In this document: in pieces, positions 25,162 to 33,688 of the stretch
Numbering within the stretch: the first letter of the stretch is position 1
How the letters are laid out: each line of letters opens with the position of its first letter
Source: Microscilla marina ATCC 23134
GTDB taxonomy: Bacteria > Bacteroidota > Bacteroidia > Cytophagales > Microscillaceae
Direction of reading: 5' to 3'
Assembly (NCBI RefSeq): GCF_000169175.1
Contig: NZ_AAWS01000038.1
Span: forward strand, 1-64,000
DNA: 64,000 bases
Notes under the pieces: generated by a model
Seen by the model: the letters and a program-made list of their open reading frames with translations, nothing else
Databases searched by the model: none
What the model was told of the DNA's origin: nothing
Program-made: the position numbers and the translations under genes

Positions 25162-27693
25162 ATGAGCATCAAAAAAATATTACCAGACTTAGCCATTATC
25201 TTTTTCTTTTTTATCCTAAGTGCCATTTATAATTATCCGGAGTTATCAGGAGAAAAGCTGCCTCAAAATGATGTGCTGCAAGCTCAGGGAGCATCTAAAG
25301 AACTGAGAGACTACAAAACAAAAACGGGTAAAGTGGGGCTTTGGACAAATAGCATGTTTAGTGGAATGCCTGCAAATATGGTATACTCTGAGCGTCCTAA
25401 TAGCTTACCTCTTTGGTTGGGGCGTGCACTGCACTATAGTTTAATGCCTTTCACTATCAATACAGTGTTTATGTTATTGGTCACCTCTTTTTTGGCATTT
25501 CTCATCTTGGGCTTCGATCGATGGATAGGCGTGTTAGGGGCCATAGGAATTGTGTTTGCTTCTTATAACTTTATTAATATAGACGCTGGGCACGTGTCCA
25601 AACTTGTGGCTCAATCGTATGGTTTTCCATTGATTGCCTCAGTGATCATCACCTTTAGGGGTAAGTACTTGTTAGGAGGGGTATTGACCGCGTTGTTTGC
25701 TGGGTTGGAGCTATACAGTAACCACGTGCAAATTACCTACTATATATTCATTATTTTGCTTATTATAAGTCTGTATGAGTTCATAAGAGCCTTTCAAGCC
25801 AAGCAGGTCAAAGAATTTATGATAGGCGCGTTGGTATTATTAATTGCCGGAGGCATTGCCTTTGGTTCTAATGCTTCTTTGCTAGTGCCCAATTACGAGT
25901 ACTCCAAGCAAACCATTCGTGGTCCGTCAGAACTGACCACTAACGACCAAACCAAGGGAGGGGGACTTGATATAAAATACGCCTTTCAGTGGAGCTATGG
26001 CAAAATGGAAAGTTTTACTGTGTTGGTGCCCAACTTTTATGGTGGAGCATCGGGCGGAGAACTGAGCAAAAAATCTAATATGTATGAAACCCTCACCCGA
26101 AGAGGGGTACAAGGCAGACAGGCAGAGCAGTTTGTAAAACAACAACCCTTGTACTGGGGCGACATGCCATTTACTTCAGGGCCTGCCTATTATGGTGCCA
26201 TTATCTGTTTCTTATTTGTTTTTAGTCTTATTGTTGCCAAAAACAGCTTTAAGTGGTGGTTATTAGGCATTGTTGTGTTTTTATTGCTTCTATCATGGGG
26301 GCGCAACTTGACCTGGTTTAATGACTTCTTCTTTTATAATGTGCCGCTTTATAATAAGTTCAGGGCAGTAAATATGCTCTTCTCTTTGATCAATATTTTT
26401 ATGGTGTGGGGCATTGCTTTGGGGTTAAAAGACATATTCAACGGAGAATTCAAGGGCAAAGACCTGATCAAGCCATTGGGTTATAGTGTAGCTATTGTAG
26501 GAGGGCTGGCAGCTGTTTTTGCGTTGTTAGGTGGTGGCTTATTCAGCTTTGAGGCTGCTGGAGATCAAAAATACCTGGAACAACTTGAAAAAATGACCGG
26601 AAGCAAAGGGTTTGCTATGGATTTGCTTAGTGCGCTGCAAGCCGACCGTGCTAGTTTGCTAAAAGCCGATGCGTTGCGCTCATTGATATTTATTTTATTA
26701 GCCGCAGGAGTCTTGTGGGCATTTTTTACCGAGAAAATTAAAAAAGAATATGCTTTGGTAGCGGTTACTTTGCTTATATTGGTTGACTTATGGGGGGTAA
26801 ACAAGCGTTATTTGAACACTAAAAGTTTTAAAAAACCACGCAATGCAGAAGCTGCCAAAAAGCCTCAGCCTTACGACCTTGAAATTTTGCAAAAAGCGCA
26901 AAAAGATCCACATTACCGAGTGCTAAATACTGCCAAAAGCCCAATGAATGATGCTACCACTTCTTTCCATCACAAGTCTATTGGGGGATATCATGGTGCC
27001 AAATTGCGCCGCTACCAAGAGCTTGCTGACGCCCACTTTACCCGCAACATGACTTCTACTTATATGTTGAGAACGACCCAAGGTAAGTTAAGGCAACACA
27101 ACCCCAACGATAGCAACAACGTGTCAATATTGAGCATGTTAAATATGAGGTTTTTGGTAGACAATGGGGGCAAAGTGTTTGAAAACACCAATGCAATGGG
27201 GCATGCCTGGTTTGTAGATAGCTACAAAGTAGTCAATAGTTCAGATGAAGAATTGGCTTTGCTTACCAAGTTTGACCCTAAGAAAATAGCTTTTATCAAT
27301 CCTAAATATGCTAAAGAAGTACAAGGGCTTACCATCAAACCTGATAATAATGCTACCATCAAACTTTTGTCTTATGCCCCTGATGTAATGAAATATGAAG
27401 CCAATGTGGGCAGCAAACAGTTGGCGGTTTTTTCTGAGATTTTTTATGACAATGGAGCGCGTTGGGTCGCCTATATCGATGGCAAGCCTGTGTCACACCT
27501 TAGGGTAAACTATGTGCTCAGGGCGTTGGTAGTACCAGCAGGTAAGCATACAATAGAGTTTCGTTTTATTTCTAAAACTCTTGCCATAAGCGAAAGCATT
27601 GCTTTAATTTCATCTATATTGCTGCTACTGGGCATAGCAGGGGCAATTGGTTTGTATTTTAAGAAACAAAAGACTGAATCGAAGCCAGAGTAG
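25162..27693 (+). CDS. YfhO-family polytopic membrane protein
   Basis: 843 residues with about twelve membrane helices in the first 550 residues and two near the ends, typical of the bacterial YfhO family. In Gram-positive bacteria YfhO-type proteins attach sugars to teichoic acids; in Bacteroidota the role is unknown but is likely to be glycosyl transfer from a lipid carrier. The segment SGEKLPQNDVLQAQGASKEL after the first helix, NSMFSGMPANM, and the soluble C-terminal part with IFYDNGARWVAYIDGKPV and LRALVVPAGKHTIEFRF are characteristic. It stands alone on + between two - strand glycan gene groups and has its own terminator. Confidence 0.9.
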   Translation: MSIKKILPDLAIIFFFFILSAIYNYPELSGEKLPQNDVLQAQGASKELRDYKTKTGKVGLWTNSMFSGMPANMVYSERPNSLPLWLGRALHYSLMPFTINTVFMLLVTSFLAFLILGFDRWIGVLGAIGIVFASYNFINIDAGHVSKLVAQSYGFPLIASVIITFRGKYLLGGVLTALFAGLELYSNHVQITYYIFIILLIISLYEFIRAFQAKQVKEFMIGALVLLIAGGIAFGSNASLLVPNYEYSKQTIRGPSELTTNDQTKGGGLDIKYAFQWSYGKMESFTVLVPNFYGGASGGELSKKSNMYETLTRRGVQGRQAEQFVKQQPLYWGDMPFTSGPAYYGAIICFLFVFSLIVAKNSFKWWLLGIVVFLLLLSWGRNLTWFNDFFFYNVPLYNKFRAVNMLFSLINIFMVWGIALGLKDIFNGEFKGKDLIKPLGYSVAIVGGLAAVFALLGGGLFSFEAAGDQKYLEQLEKMTGSKGFAMDLLSALQADRASLLKADALRSLIFILLAAGVLWAFFTEKIKKEYALVAVTLLILVDLWGVNKRYLNTKSFKKPRNAEAAKKPQPYDLEILQKAQKDPHYRVLNTAKSPMNDATTSFHHKSIGGYHGAKLRRYQELADAHFTRNMTSTYMLRTTQGKLRQHNPNDSNNVSILSMLNMRFLVDNGGKVFENTNAMGHAWFVDSYKVVNSSDEELALLTKFDPKKIAFINPKYAKEVQGLTIKPDNNATIKLLSYAPDVMKYEANVGSKQLAVFSEIFYDNGARWVAYIDGKPVSHLRVNYVLRALVVPAGKHTIEFRFISKTLAISESIALISSILLLLGIAGAIGLYFKKQKTESKPE

Positions 27694-27708
27694 AGCTAAT
27701 ACTCATAT

Positions 27709-27750
27709 AAAAAGGGTGTATCACAAATTTGTGATACACCCTTTTTTAAT
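27709..27750. terminator. Palindromic terminator after yfhO
   Basis: A perfect 19+19 palindrome (27709-27727 with 27728-27746) with T-rich and A-rich ends. It can work on both strands, between convergent yfhO and the GT4 gene. Confidence 0.9.
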
Positions 27751-27961
27751 ATATACTTGACCCAATGCACTCACTATACCATCAATTAAGTTTGCCAAAT
27801 ACTTTTAGCTTCTTTTACTGTGGCTAAGGTAAAGCAAAATTGTGCAGAGCGAAGCCCAAATAAGACGGTGCACCCTGCAATTAAATCCCGGTTATGTTGG
27901 AATATAAGCTCAGCTTTATTTACTCCCAATAAAAAAGTAAACATCTTTAATTTACAATGGG

Positions 27962-29200
27962 TTAGCCTTCTGTAATCAGTGTGCCTTTGTTTACAAACTT
28001 AAAAGCATCAACATAGCCCTTAATTACCGTGTGTACATTAATTTCATTTTGTATAATGCCCAGCGAGTTTTGCCCCATCACCTTAATTTTGTCTGGGTCG
28101 GAAAGCAATATCCGGATTTGCTGGGTAAGGTCATCTACATTGTCGTTTTCGAAAAATCTACCATTGTAGTCTTCTCTTAAAAGCTTTTTCTCGGTACCAT
28201 CGCATTCTGAGCAAATCACTGCCTTATCAAAACACATGGCATCGTTGATACTTAAGCCACCCACCCCCGCCAGCACATATACACTGGAGTCGAGCAGGTA
28301 CCTGCCTAGCTCTTTGGTTTCATGAATAGGTCCCGTAAAGGTAGTATTTGCCTCAAGCCCGGCTTCTTTTACCTGAGCTTTTAGGTTGTCTTCTTCGGGA
28401 CCACCTCCCACTATTACCAGTTCTATTTCAGAAAACTCAGGTTTTAAACGCCTTACTGCTTCCACAAGCAAGTGTACCTTTTTCCATTTAACCAAGCGCC
28501 CTACATGAATAAGACGGTAAGGGTTAGGAGCAAGCAACGGAGGTTCTTTGAGCAACTGTTCTCTTACGTTCAGAATATAGTCGGTATCGGGCGAATTGTA
28601 AATAATATGGATACGTTCTTTTGGTACCCCGTAGCTTTCGAATATTTCGTAAGCTTCTTCTATATAATCTACATGAGCATCTACCCAGTTGAAATATTTT
28701 TTGCGTAAGTATGCCAAAAACTTAAACTTGATATAAAACAACAGCCCGGAGGTTTTTTTCTGATCATCTTCCAGGTTTTCGTCTACAAAGCCCTTGCCTG
28801 ATGCATAATACTTGATGGTATCCTGGTATTTAGGCATTTTATAAGGAATGTCCTTATGAATAAGCTTTATATTTTGTTTTTTGAGCAGCTTTCGCAAAGC
28901 AGGACTGAACAAAAAGCCCAAAAAGTAAGGCCAGCCAATCACTATAGCTTGGGGCTGTTCTTCTTTAATAGTTTGCTTGATGTCTTTAAAAAACGGTTTC
29001 TTGTAAAAAGCTTTGTATTCTTTCAGACGAATGACTTTAAAGTTGATGCCTTTGTTAGTTTCATATACTCCTTTGCCCAAGCTTTGCCCGTCTTTTTTGG
29101 GGACTATTACAGATATTTCCAGTTCAGGTATATCGTTGAGCTTGTTTAGTATTTTATTGTAATAATGAGGCAGCCCTCCAAACAGGAATAATACTTTCAT
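27962..29200 (-). CDS. Glycosyltransferase family 4
   Basis: 412 residues with GT-B architecture. The N-terminal domain begins MKVLFLFGGLPHYYNKIL. The C-terminal donor domain shows RLIHVGRLVKWKKVHLLVEA, ELVIVGGGPEEDNLKAQV and GVGGLSINDAMCFDKAVICS. The last segment replaces the usual E-x7-E by a variant with Asn-Asp, so the exact subfamily is uncertain. Several basic stretches suggest membrane association. It lies about 430 bases downstream of wecC on the same strand, so it may share the glycan pathway without being in the same tight operon. Confidence 0.87.
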   Translation of the reverse strand: MKVLFLFGGLPHYYNKILNKLNDIPELEISVIVPKKDGQSLGKGVYETNKGINFKVIRLKEYKAFYKKPFFKDIKQTIKEEQPQAIVIGWPYFLGFLFSPALRKLLKKQNIKLIHKDIPYKMPKYQDTIKYYASGKGFVDENLEDDQKKTSGLLFYIKFKFLAYLRKKYFNWVDAHVDYIEEAYEIFESYGVPKERIHIIYNSPDTDYILNVREQLLKEPPLLAPNPYRLIHVGRLVKWKKVHLLVEAVRRLKPEFSEIELVIVGGGPEEDNLKAQVKEAGLEANTTFTGPIHETKELGRYLLDSSVYVLAGVGGLSINDAMCFDKAVICSECDGTEKKLLREDYNGRFFENDNVDDLTQQIRILLSDPDKIKVMGQNSLGIIQNEINVHTVIKGYVDAFKFVNKGTLITEG

Positions 29201-29631
29201 AAAAAGATTAAAATTAATTTATGTACCTAGTGCATTAGGCACTAAGTTACTCACATATTATTTGGCGTCCCCGAATCAAGTTCGGCTCACAGCTCCGAGC
29301 TTGTTCTCGGGGGACTGTGAGCTTTTGCCCCTGACTTCCTCGTAAAAAAGTTAGATAGCTAAGGTTCCGATATGCATCGGAATTCAAAAAGCGAACTATC
29401 CGCCATTTTCACGACTCGTCAGAAAACAAAACCAAGCTTTTCGCGAGCTCAACGTAGTTAATTCATCCAAATTAATAGGCAACTTATTTAATTCCTAATG
29501 GACTAGACAGTTGCCAAGGCAATAAAAGATGGTTGAGCAACTGTTATGTACTACCATAGAAACACAGCACATCCAGACAAAATATTTTATGGCTTTCATT
29601 ATATATATGGATAATGAGTCCTGCAAGGGGA
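29201..29631. other. Structured non-coding gap between wecC and the GT4 gene
   Basis: No open frame of note. The stretch is rich in inverted repeats. A nested hairpin has GCTCACAG (29285-29292) with CTGTGAGC (29315-29322) and an inner CCGAG/CTCGG. An overlapping alternative pairs 29267-29285 with 29295-29315. A perfect hairpin, TTCCGAT-ATGC-ATCGGAA, lies at 29365-29382. TAGTGC/GCACTA pair near 29230. It looks more GC-rich than most gaps here and may be a structured RNA leader or a decayed repeat element. Confidence 0.55.
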
Positions 29632-30855
29632 TTAGTTATGAAGAAACCCACAAAAATCCAGTACCAAAGCCTTTGATTCAGACAACTGTTCTTTTAAAAA
29701 ATTAAACTTTTGGTGAGCTACTAAAAACACAATAATATCGGCTTTTTGCATAGCAGTGCTTGTCGAGGTAAGCGTTTTGCCCTTTGCCAAGGTTTCTATA
29801 TTGGGTTCTACTAACAGAATATCTGGTTCGGTGTTCTGCAACATTTCAGCAATGTATTTGGCAGGCGATTCTCTCAAATCGTCGATATTGGGCTTAAAAG
29901 CAAGACCCATGCAGGCAATTACAGGCTTATGTTTATTATCAAGCTCGAACTGCAAAGCTGTATTTTTTATTTTTTCGATGACCCATTCGGTCTTATAATT
30001 ATTAATGTTTCGTGCCTGAGCAATTATTTGGGCCTCTTTGGGGTAAGCGTTTACAATAAACCAAGGGTCAACCGCAATACAATGCCCACCCACACCCGGA
30101 CCAGGCTGCAAAATGTTAACCCTTGGGTGGCGATTTGCAAGCTCTATAAGCTCCCAAACATTAATTTGAGCTTGTTCGCAAATCATTGATAACTCATTGG
30201 CGAAAGCAATATTTACATCACGCGAAGAGTTTTCTACCAGTTTGCACATTTCGGCGGTACGGGCATTTGTTCTGTGCAGAGTACCTTTTACAAACAACTG
30301 GTAAAACTTGCAGGCCTTGAGGGTTGATTCTTCATTTATTCCCCCAATTACTCGGTCGTTTCTTTCCAGTTCATAAATGATTTTACCTGGCAGTACCCTT
30401 TCTGGGCAATAGGCAAAATAGATTTTACTGGCAAGTTCAGGGCGTTTTGCCTTAATAAATTCAAACATTTTTTCGGTAGTACCTACTGGGCTGGTTGATT
30501 CTATAATTACAAGATCACCTTCTTTGAGCAAAGGAGTGATATTTTCGATCACTGCTTTTATATAAGACAAATCGGGCACATGATTGTCCTTAAAAGGAGT
30601 AGGCACTGCAATAAGGTAAACATCTGCCGGGGTGGCTTTAGTGCTGGCTTTCAGGTAGCCCTTTTCTACTGTATACTTTACTAAACCCTCTAAGTCGGGT
30701 TCTATAATATGTATTTCACCTTTGTTTACTGTTTCTATTACCTGTGCGTTAATGTCGACACCTGTTACCTGTATTTTTCGGCTGGCAATAAGTGCGGCAG
30801 TAGGCAAACCAATATAGCCCAGCCCCATCATGGTTACTTGTACGCTTTTATCCAT
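29632..30855 (-). CDS. wecC: UDP-N-acetyl-D-mannosamine dehydrogenase
   Basis: 407 residues, the normal length for the UDP-glucose/GDP-mannose dehydrogenase family. The NAD site is MGLGYIGLPTAALIA (about residues 10-24), followed by VPTPFKDNHVPDLSYI and IIESTSPVGTTEKM. The catalytic region has GPGVGGHCIAVDPWF with the nucleophilic Cys, and the C-terminal domain has GLAFKPNIDDLRESPA. These details match the WecC branch, which oxidises UDP-ManNAc to UDP-ManNAcA. It overlaps the end of wecB by eight bases, and the pair gives two successive steps from UDP-GlcNAc. Confidence 0.93.
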   Translation of the reverse strand: MDKSVQVTMMGLGYIGLPTAALIASRKIQVTGVDINAQVIETVNKGEIHIIEPDLEGLVKYTVEKGYLKASTKATPADVYLIAVPTPFKDNHVPDLSYIKAVIENITPLLKEGDLVIIESTSPVGTTEKMFEFIKAKRPELASKIYFAYCPERVLPGKIIYELERNDRVIGGINEESTLKACKFYQLFVKGTLHRTNARTAEMCKLVENSSRDVNIAFANELSMICEQAQINVWELIELANRHPRVNILQPGPGVGGHCIAVDPWFIVNAYPKEAQIIAQARNINNYKTEWVIEKIKNTALQFELDNKHKPVIACMGLAFKPNIDDLRESPAKYIAEMLQNTEPDILLVEPNIETLAKGKTLTSTSTAMQKADIIVFLVAHQKFNFLKEQLSESKALVLDFCGFLHN

Positions 30856-31975
30856 TAATATTCTCTTCTACTGTTAATAAAATGTCGAGCACTTGTTTGC
30901 TGGTTGTGCCGTCTCCATAAGGATTTACTGCCTGAGACATTGTCTGATAATGACTTGCATCTGACAAAAGTTTTTGAGTTTCTGTCACAATTACCTCGCG
31001 ATTGGTGCCTACCAGTTTGGCGGTACCTGCTTCTATACCTTCTACCCTTTCGGTTACGTCGCGCATCACCAGCACTGGCTTGCCCAAGGCAGGAGCTTCT
31101 TCCTGAATACCCCCTGAATCGGTCAGCACCATGTACGACTGGTTCAAGAGCCATATCAAATCGGCGTAGTTGAGGGGTTCGGTCAGGTGAATATTTTTAA
31201 CTCCAGAAAGTGTTTGATTTACTACACTTCTCACGTTGGGGTTGAGGTGTACTGGGTATACTATTTCTACGTCAGGATGCCCCTGGGCAATTTCCAGTAT
31301 GGCATTGGTTAAGTTCTGAAAAGGCTTGCCAAAACTTTCGCGTCGGTGTCCGGTTACCAGTATAACCCTTTTATCGAAATTAATGTGCGAAAAAAGTGCG
31401 GAATGCTGGGGTGAGGGGGTATTTTTTAAAATATCCAAACCCAGAAACAAAGCGTCCGTTACGGTATTGCCTACCACAAAAATATTGTCTTTATACCCTT
31501 CTGTCTCCAAGTTATTTTTTGCTTTGGCAGTAGGTGCAAAGTGATAATCAGCTATTTTGCCGGTAAGCCCCCGATTTATTTCTTCCGGAAAGGGAGAGTA
31601 TTTGTTAAAGCTTCGAAGCCCAGCTTCTATGTGGGCAACTTTTATTTTTTTATAAAAAGCTGCCAGGGCTCCAACAAAACAAGTGGTAGTATCGCCTTGT
31701 ACAAACACTAAATCTGGTTTTTCGGTGTCTAACACACCTTCCAGTCCTTTGAGGGCTTTGGCAGTAATATCAAATAGTGTTTGATTGGGTGACATCAGGT
31801 TGAGGTCGTAGTCAGGTGTAATATTAAAAAACTCAAGTACCTGATCCAACATTTCCCGGTGCTGGGCAGTAATGCATATCTTAGTGTTGATGGCAGTATG
31901 CTTTTTAAACTCATGAATCAGAGGAGCCATTTTGATTGCCTCAGGTCGTGTTCCAAAAATAAATAATACTTTCAT
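30848..31975 (-). CDS. wecB: UDP-N-acetylglucosamine 2-epimerase (non-hydrolysing)
   Basis: 375 residues from the ATG at 31975 (MKVLFIFGTRPEAIKMAPL); the frame continues 12 codons upstream to another ATG, but the family starts at this beta-strand. Other signatures are QGDTTTCFVGALAAFY, HIEAGLRSFNKYSPFPEEINR, VTGHRRESFGK and LTDSGGIQEEAPALGKPVLVMR. It interconverts UDP-GlcNAc and UDP-ManNAc, the step before WecC. The stop overlaps the wecC start by eight bases, so the two are translationally coupled. The product is likely used by the nearby glycosyltransferases. Confidence 0.95.
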   Translation of the reverse strand: MKVLFIFGTRPEAIKMAPLIHEFKKHTAINTKICITAQHREMLDQVLEFFNITPDYDLNLMSPNQTLFDITAKALKGLEGVLDTEKPDLVFVQGDTTTCFVGALAAFYKKIKVAHIEAGLRSFNKYSPFPEEINRGLTGKIADYHFAPTAKAKNNLETEGYKDNIFVVGNTVTDALFLGLDILKNTPSPQHSALFSHINFDKRVILVTGHRRESFGKPFQNLTNAILEIAQGHPDVEIVYPVHLNPNVRSVVNQTLSGVKNIHLTEPLNYADLIWLLNQSYMVLTDSGGIQEEAPALGKPVLVMRDVTERVEGIEAGTAKLVGTNREVIVTETQKLLSDASHYQTMSQAVNPYGDGTTSKQVLDILLTVEENING

Positions 31976-32538
31976 TAAAAAAGATCCTGAAAAGTTATCA
32001 CAATAATCCACAATGATTAGTCTACAGCACTGGCAAACCCAAAAGTCTTAAGGCTCTGTTTTACAGAGCTTTGGCTTATAGTTGCCATATTTATAAATCC
32101 CGTGTAGTGGGTCTCAATACATCAGTTCAAGATAGAATTTGGTTTGAATGACTACCTTGTTGAAAAAACTGTGGAGTATTGTGGTTAAGAATGCGCAAAT
32201 ATATAAACAAAGACTGTAGATTACACTATTGCGGTCAATTTGTATAAGCATAGCCAGGTGAGTAATATTTAAATTTAAAACAGAGGGTGTTTCAAACATG
32301 TTTTGCTTGTATTGAGACAATATTCTTATGTTGATACTGCTGGATTTAGCTTGATAAATAGCACTCTGGATACTACATAAGTAAAGCACTGTTTTCGCTT
32401 CCCTGAATCAAATTTGGGACTTATGCCTTTTGCTATCAGAAAAAATATGAAGATTGCATTTAGCAGCCAAATTAGCCTTTAATAAATAAGCAACAACTAC
32501 AATAGGTGCAGTTGTATGAGCCATTATATTGAGTAGAG
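31976..32538. other. Gap of about 560 bases upstream of wecB, no confident gene
   Basis: A clean hairpin, GCTCTGT-TTT-ACAGAGC, lies at 32053-32069 in the wecB leader and may be a regulatory or attenuator structure. TCCCTGAATCAAATTTGG at 32400-32417 is an 18-base relative of 29268-29285, with three transition differences. A - strand frame at 32114-32389 has no convincing protein features. No promoter could be assigned. Confidence 0.5.
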
Positions 32539-33186
32539 TTAAATATTGAAACAGTTGTTTGGTCTATAAAACAGAGAAGTACAAGTGTTATGCGCAGCAG
32601 AGGGAGCTATGCCCCAAAAAGCAATTTCCTTAAAACCATTGGCTGTTAAAGTCATTTTTCCAGATGTATAATTATCTCTTTCAGAGTTGTCAAGTATGAT
32701 TATCCCATTATCGGCAATAGAGTGAAGCGATTCTTTGATGGACTCATTTCTTTTGCGACCATCTACAATAATTACCTGGTACTTATCGCCAGATGTCCTG
32801 ACGCTTTTTTCGTAGCTGTCGTCATCTTCCAGTTTCTTGAGCATTAGTTGAGCATTTTGAGGTATTTGTGCTTTAATTTGATTAAACCAACCTTCATGAT
32901 GTTCTACCGATGTAACCCTTTTTACCCGCTGGGCATACCATATTGTAGAGTTCCCACAACCAAACTCAAATATGTCCATATCTTTGTTAAGTCTGGTCTC
33001 AAGAAATTTAATGAAAGGATAATTTAGCCAAGGAATAGGCTTGGAGTTTTTGTCTACAGATTGTTTTTTGTGGTAACTTACAAACCAACCATCGTCTTTC
33101 AAACCACTTTGTAAGTGTAAATTGATAGCCCCACCAACGCCAATAAAATTCAGCAACTTCCAAACTATATTTTTTAATCCTCGCAT
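32539..33186 (-). CDS. Class I SAM-dependent methyltransferase
   Basis: 215 residues. The SAM-binding loop is IFEFGCGNSTIWYAQ (about residues 73-87), followed by VTSVEHHEGW (acidic residue binding the ribose) and YQVIIVDGRKRNESIKES, then GIIILDNSERDNY. These are the ordered motifs of a Rossmann-fold methyltransferase. Proteins of this type often occur in polysaccharide clusters, and the strand and neighbours agree with that. The substrate is unknown. The N-terminus (WKLLNFIGVGGAINLHL) is mildly hydrophobic but not a signal peptide. Confidence 0.82.
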   Translation of the reverse strand: MRGLKNIVWKLLNFIGVGGAINLHLQSGLKDDGWFVSYHKKQSVDKNSKPIPWLNYPFIKFLETRLNKDMDIFEFGCGNSTIWYAQRVKRVTSVEHHEGWFNQIKAQIPQNAQLMLKKLEDDDSYEKSVRTSGDKYQVIIVDGRKRNESIKESLHSIADNGIIILDNSERDNYTSGKMTLTANGFKEIAFWGIAPSAAHNTCTSLFYRPNNCFNI

Positions 33187-33688
33187 CTAAATATTTTTGT
33201 ATAGAAAAACAAAACGCAAATTTAGAAACATTAATTTATCTAAAAAATGTACATAATAGATTAAAATTTATTTTCTTCATTTGTATCAGGTCAGGCTATT
33301 GGCAATATATACTTGCCAATGAGACATTTCCAAGAAACAAGGCACCCTCCTTTGTTTTTATTATCCCTTGTATTGCCAATTACTCAGACAAAAGTACTTA
33401 CGATATATTTTTTATGTGCTGTTTTCACGTAGGAAGAATAAGAAGGAATACCTGAAAATATTGAAGCTTGCTCTGGTATTTTTTTATATTTGTTTATCTA
33501 CAGACAAAAATAGGCTTACCTACCCTATGTTTGTAGCATAAGCGCAGGTTGAAGGTATTGTTTGAGTAGACCTTAGGTAACAATGAATAAAAACTTTGAA
33601 ACAATGTGCTAGAGCATTGTATAAAAAAGAATTAATACCCAAAGCACTGGTGCCATATACTAACAATCTCTCACTTAATTGAACTTGA
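33187..33688. other. Gap of about 500 bases between divergent genes, with a possible promoter
   Basis: A TTG at 33461-33463 and TATATTTG at 33485-33492 have the spacing of a Bacteroidota promoter reading toward the WD40 gene, leaving a leader of about 190 bases. No open frame with coding character was found in the rest. Confidence 0.45.

Noticed and set aside
32114-32389. 91-codon frame on the - strand
   Set aside because: Composition follows the AT-rich background, no start context or protein motif, and it lies in a leader region; treated as chance.
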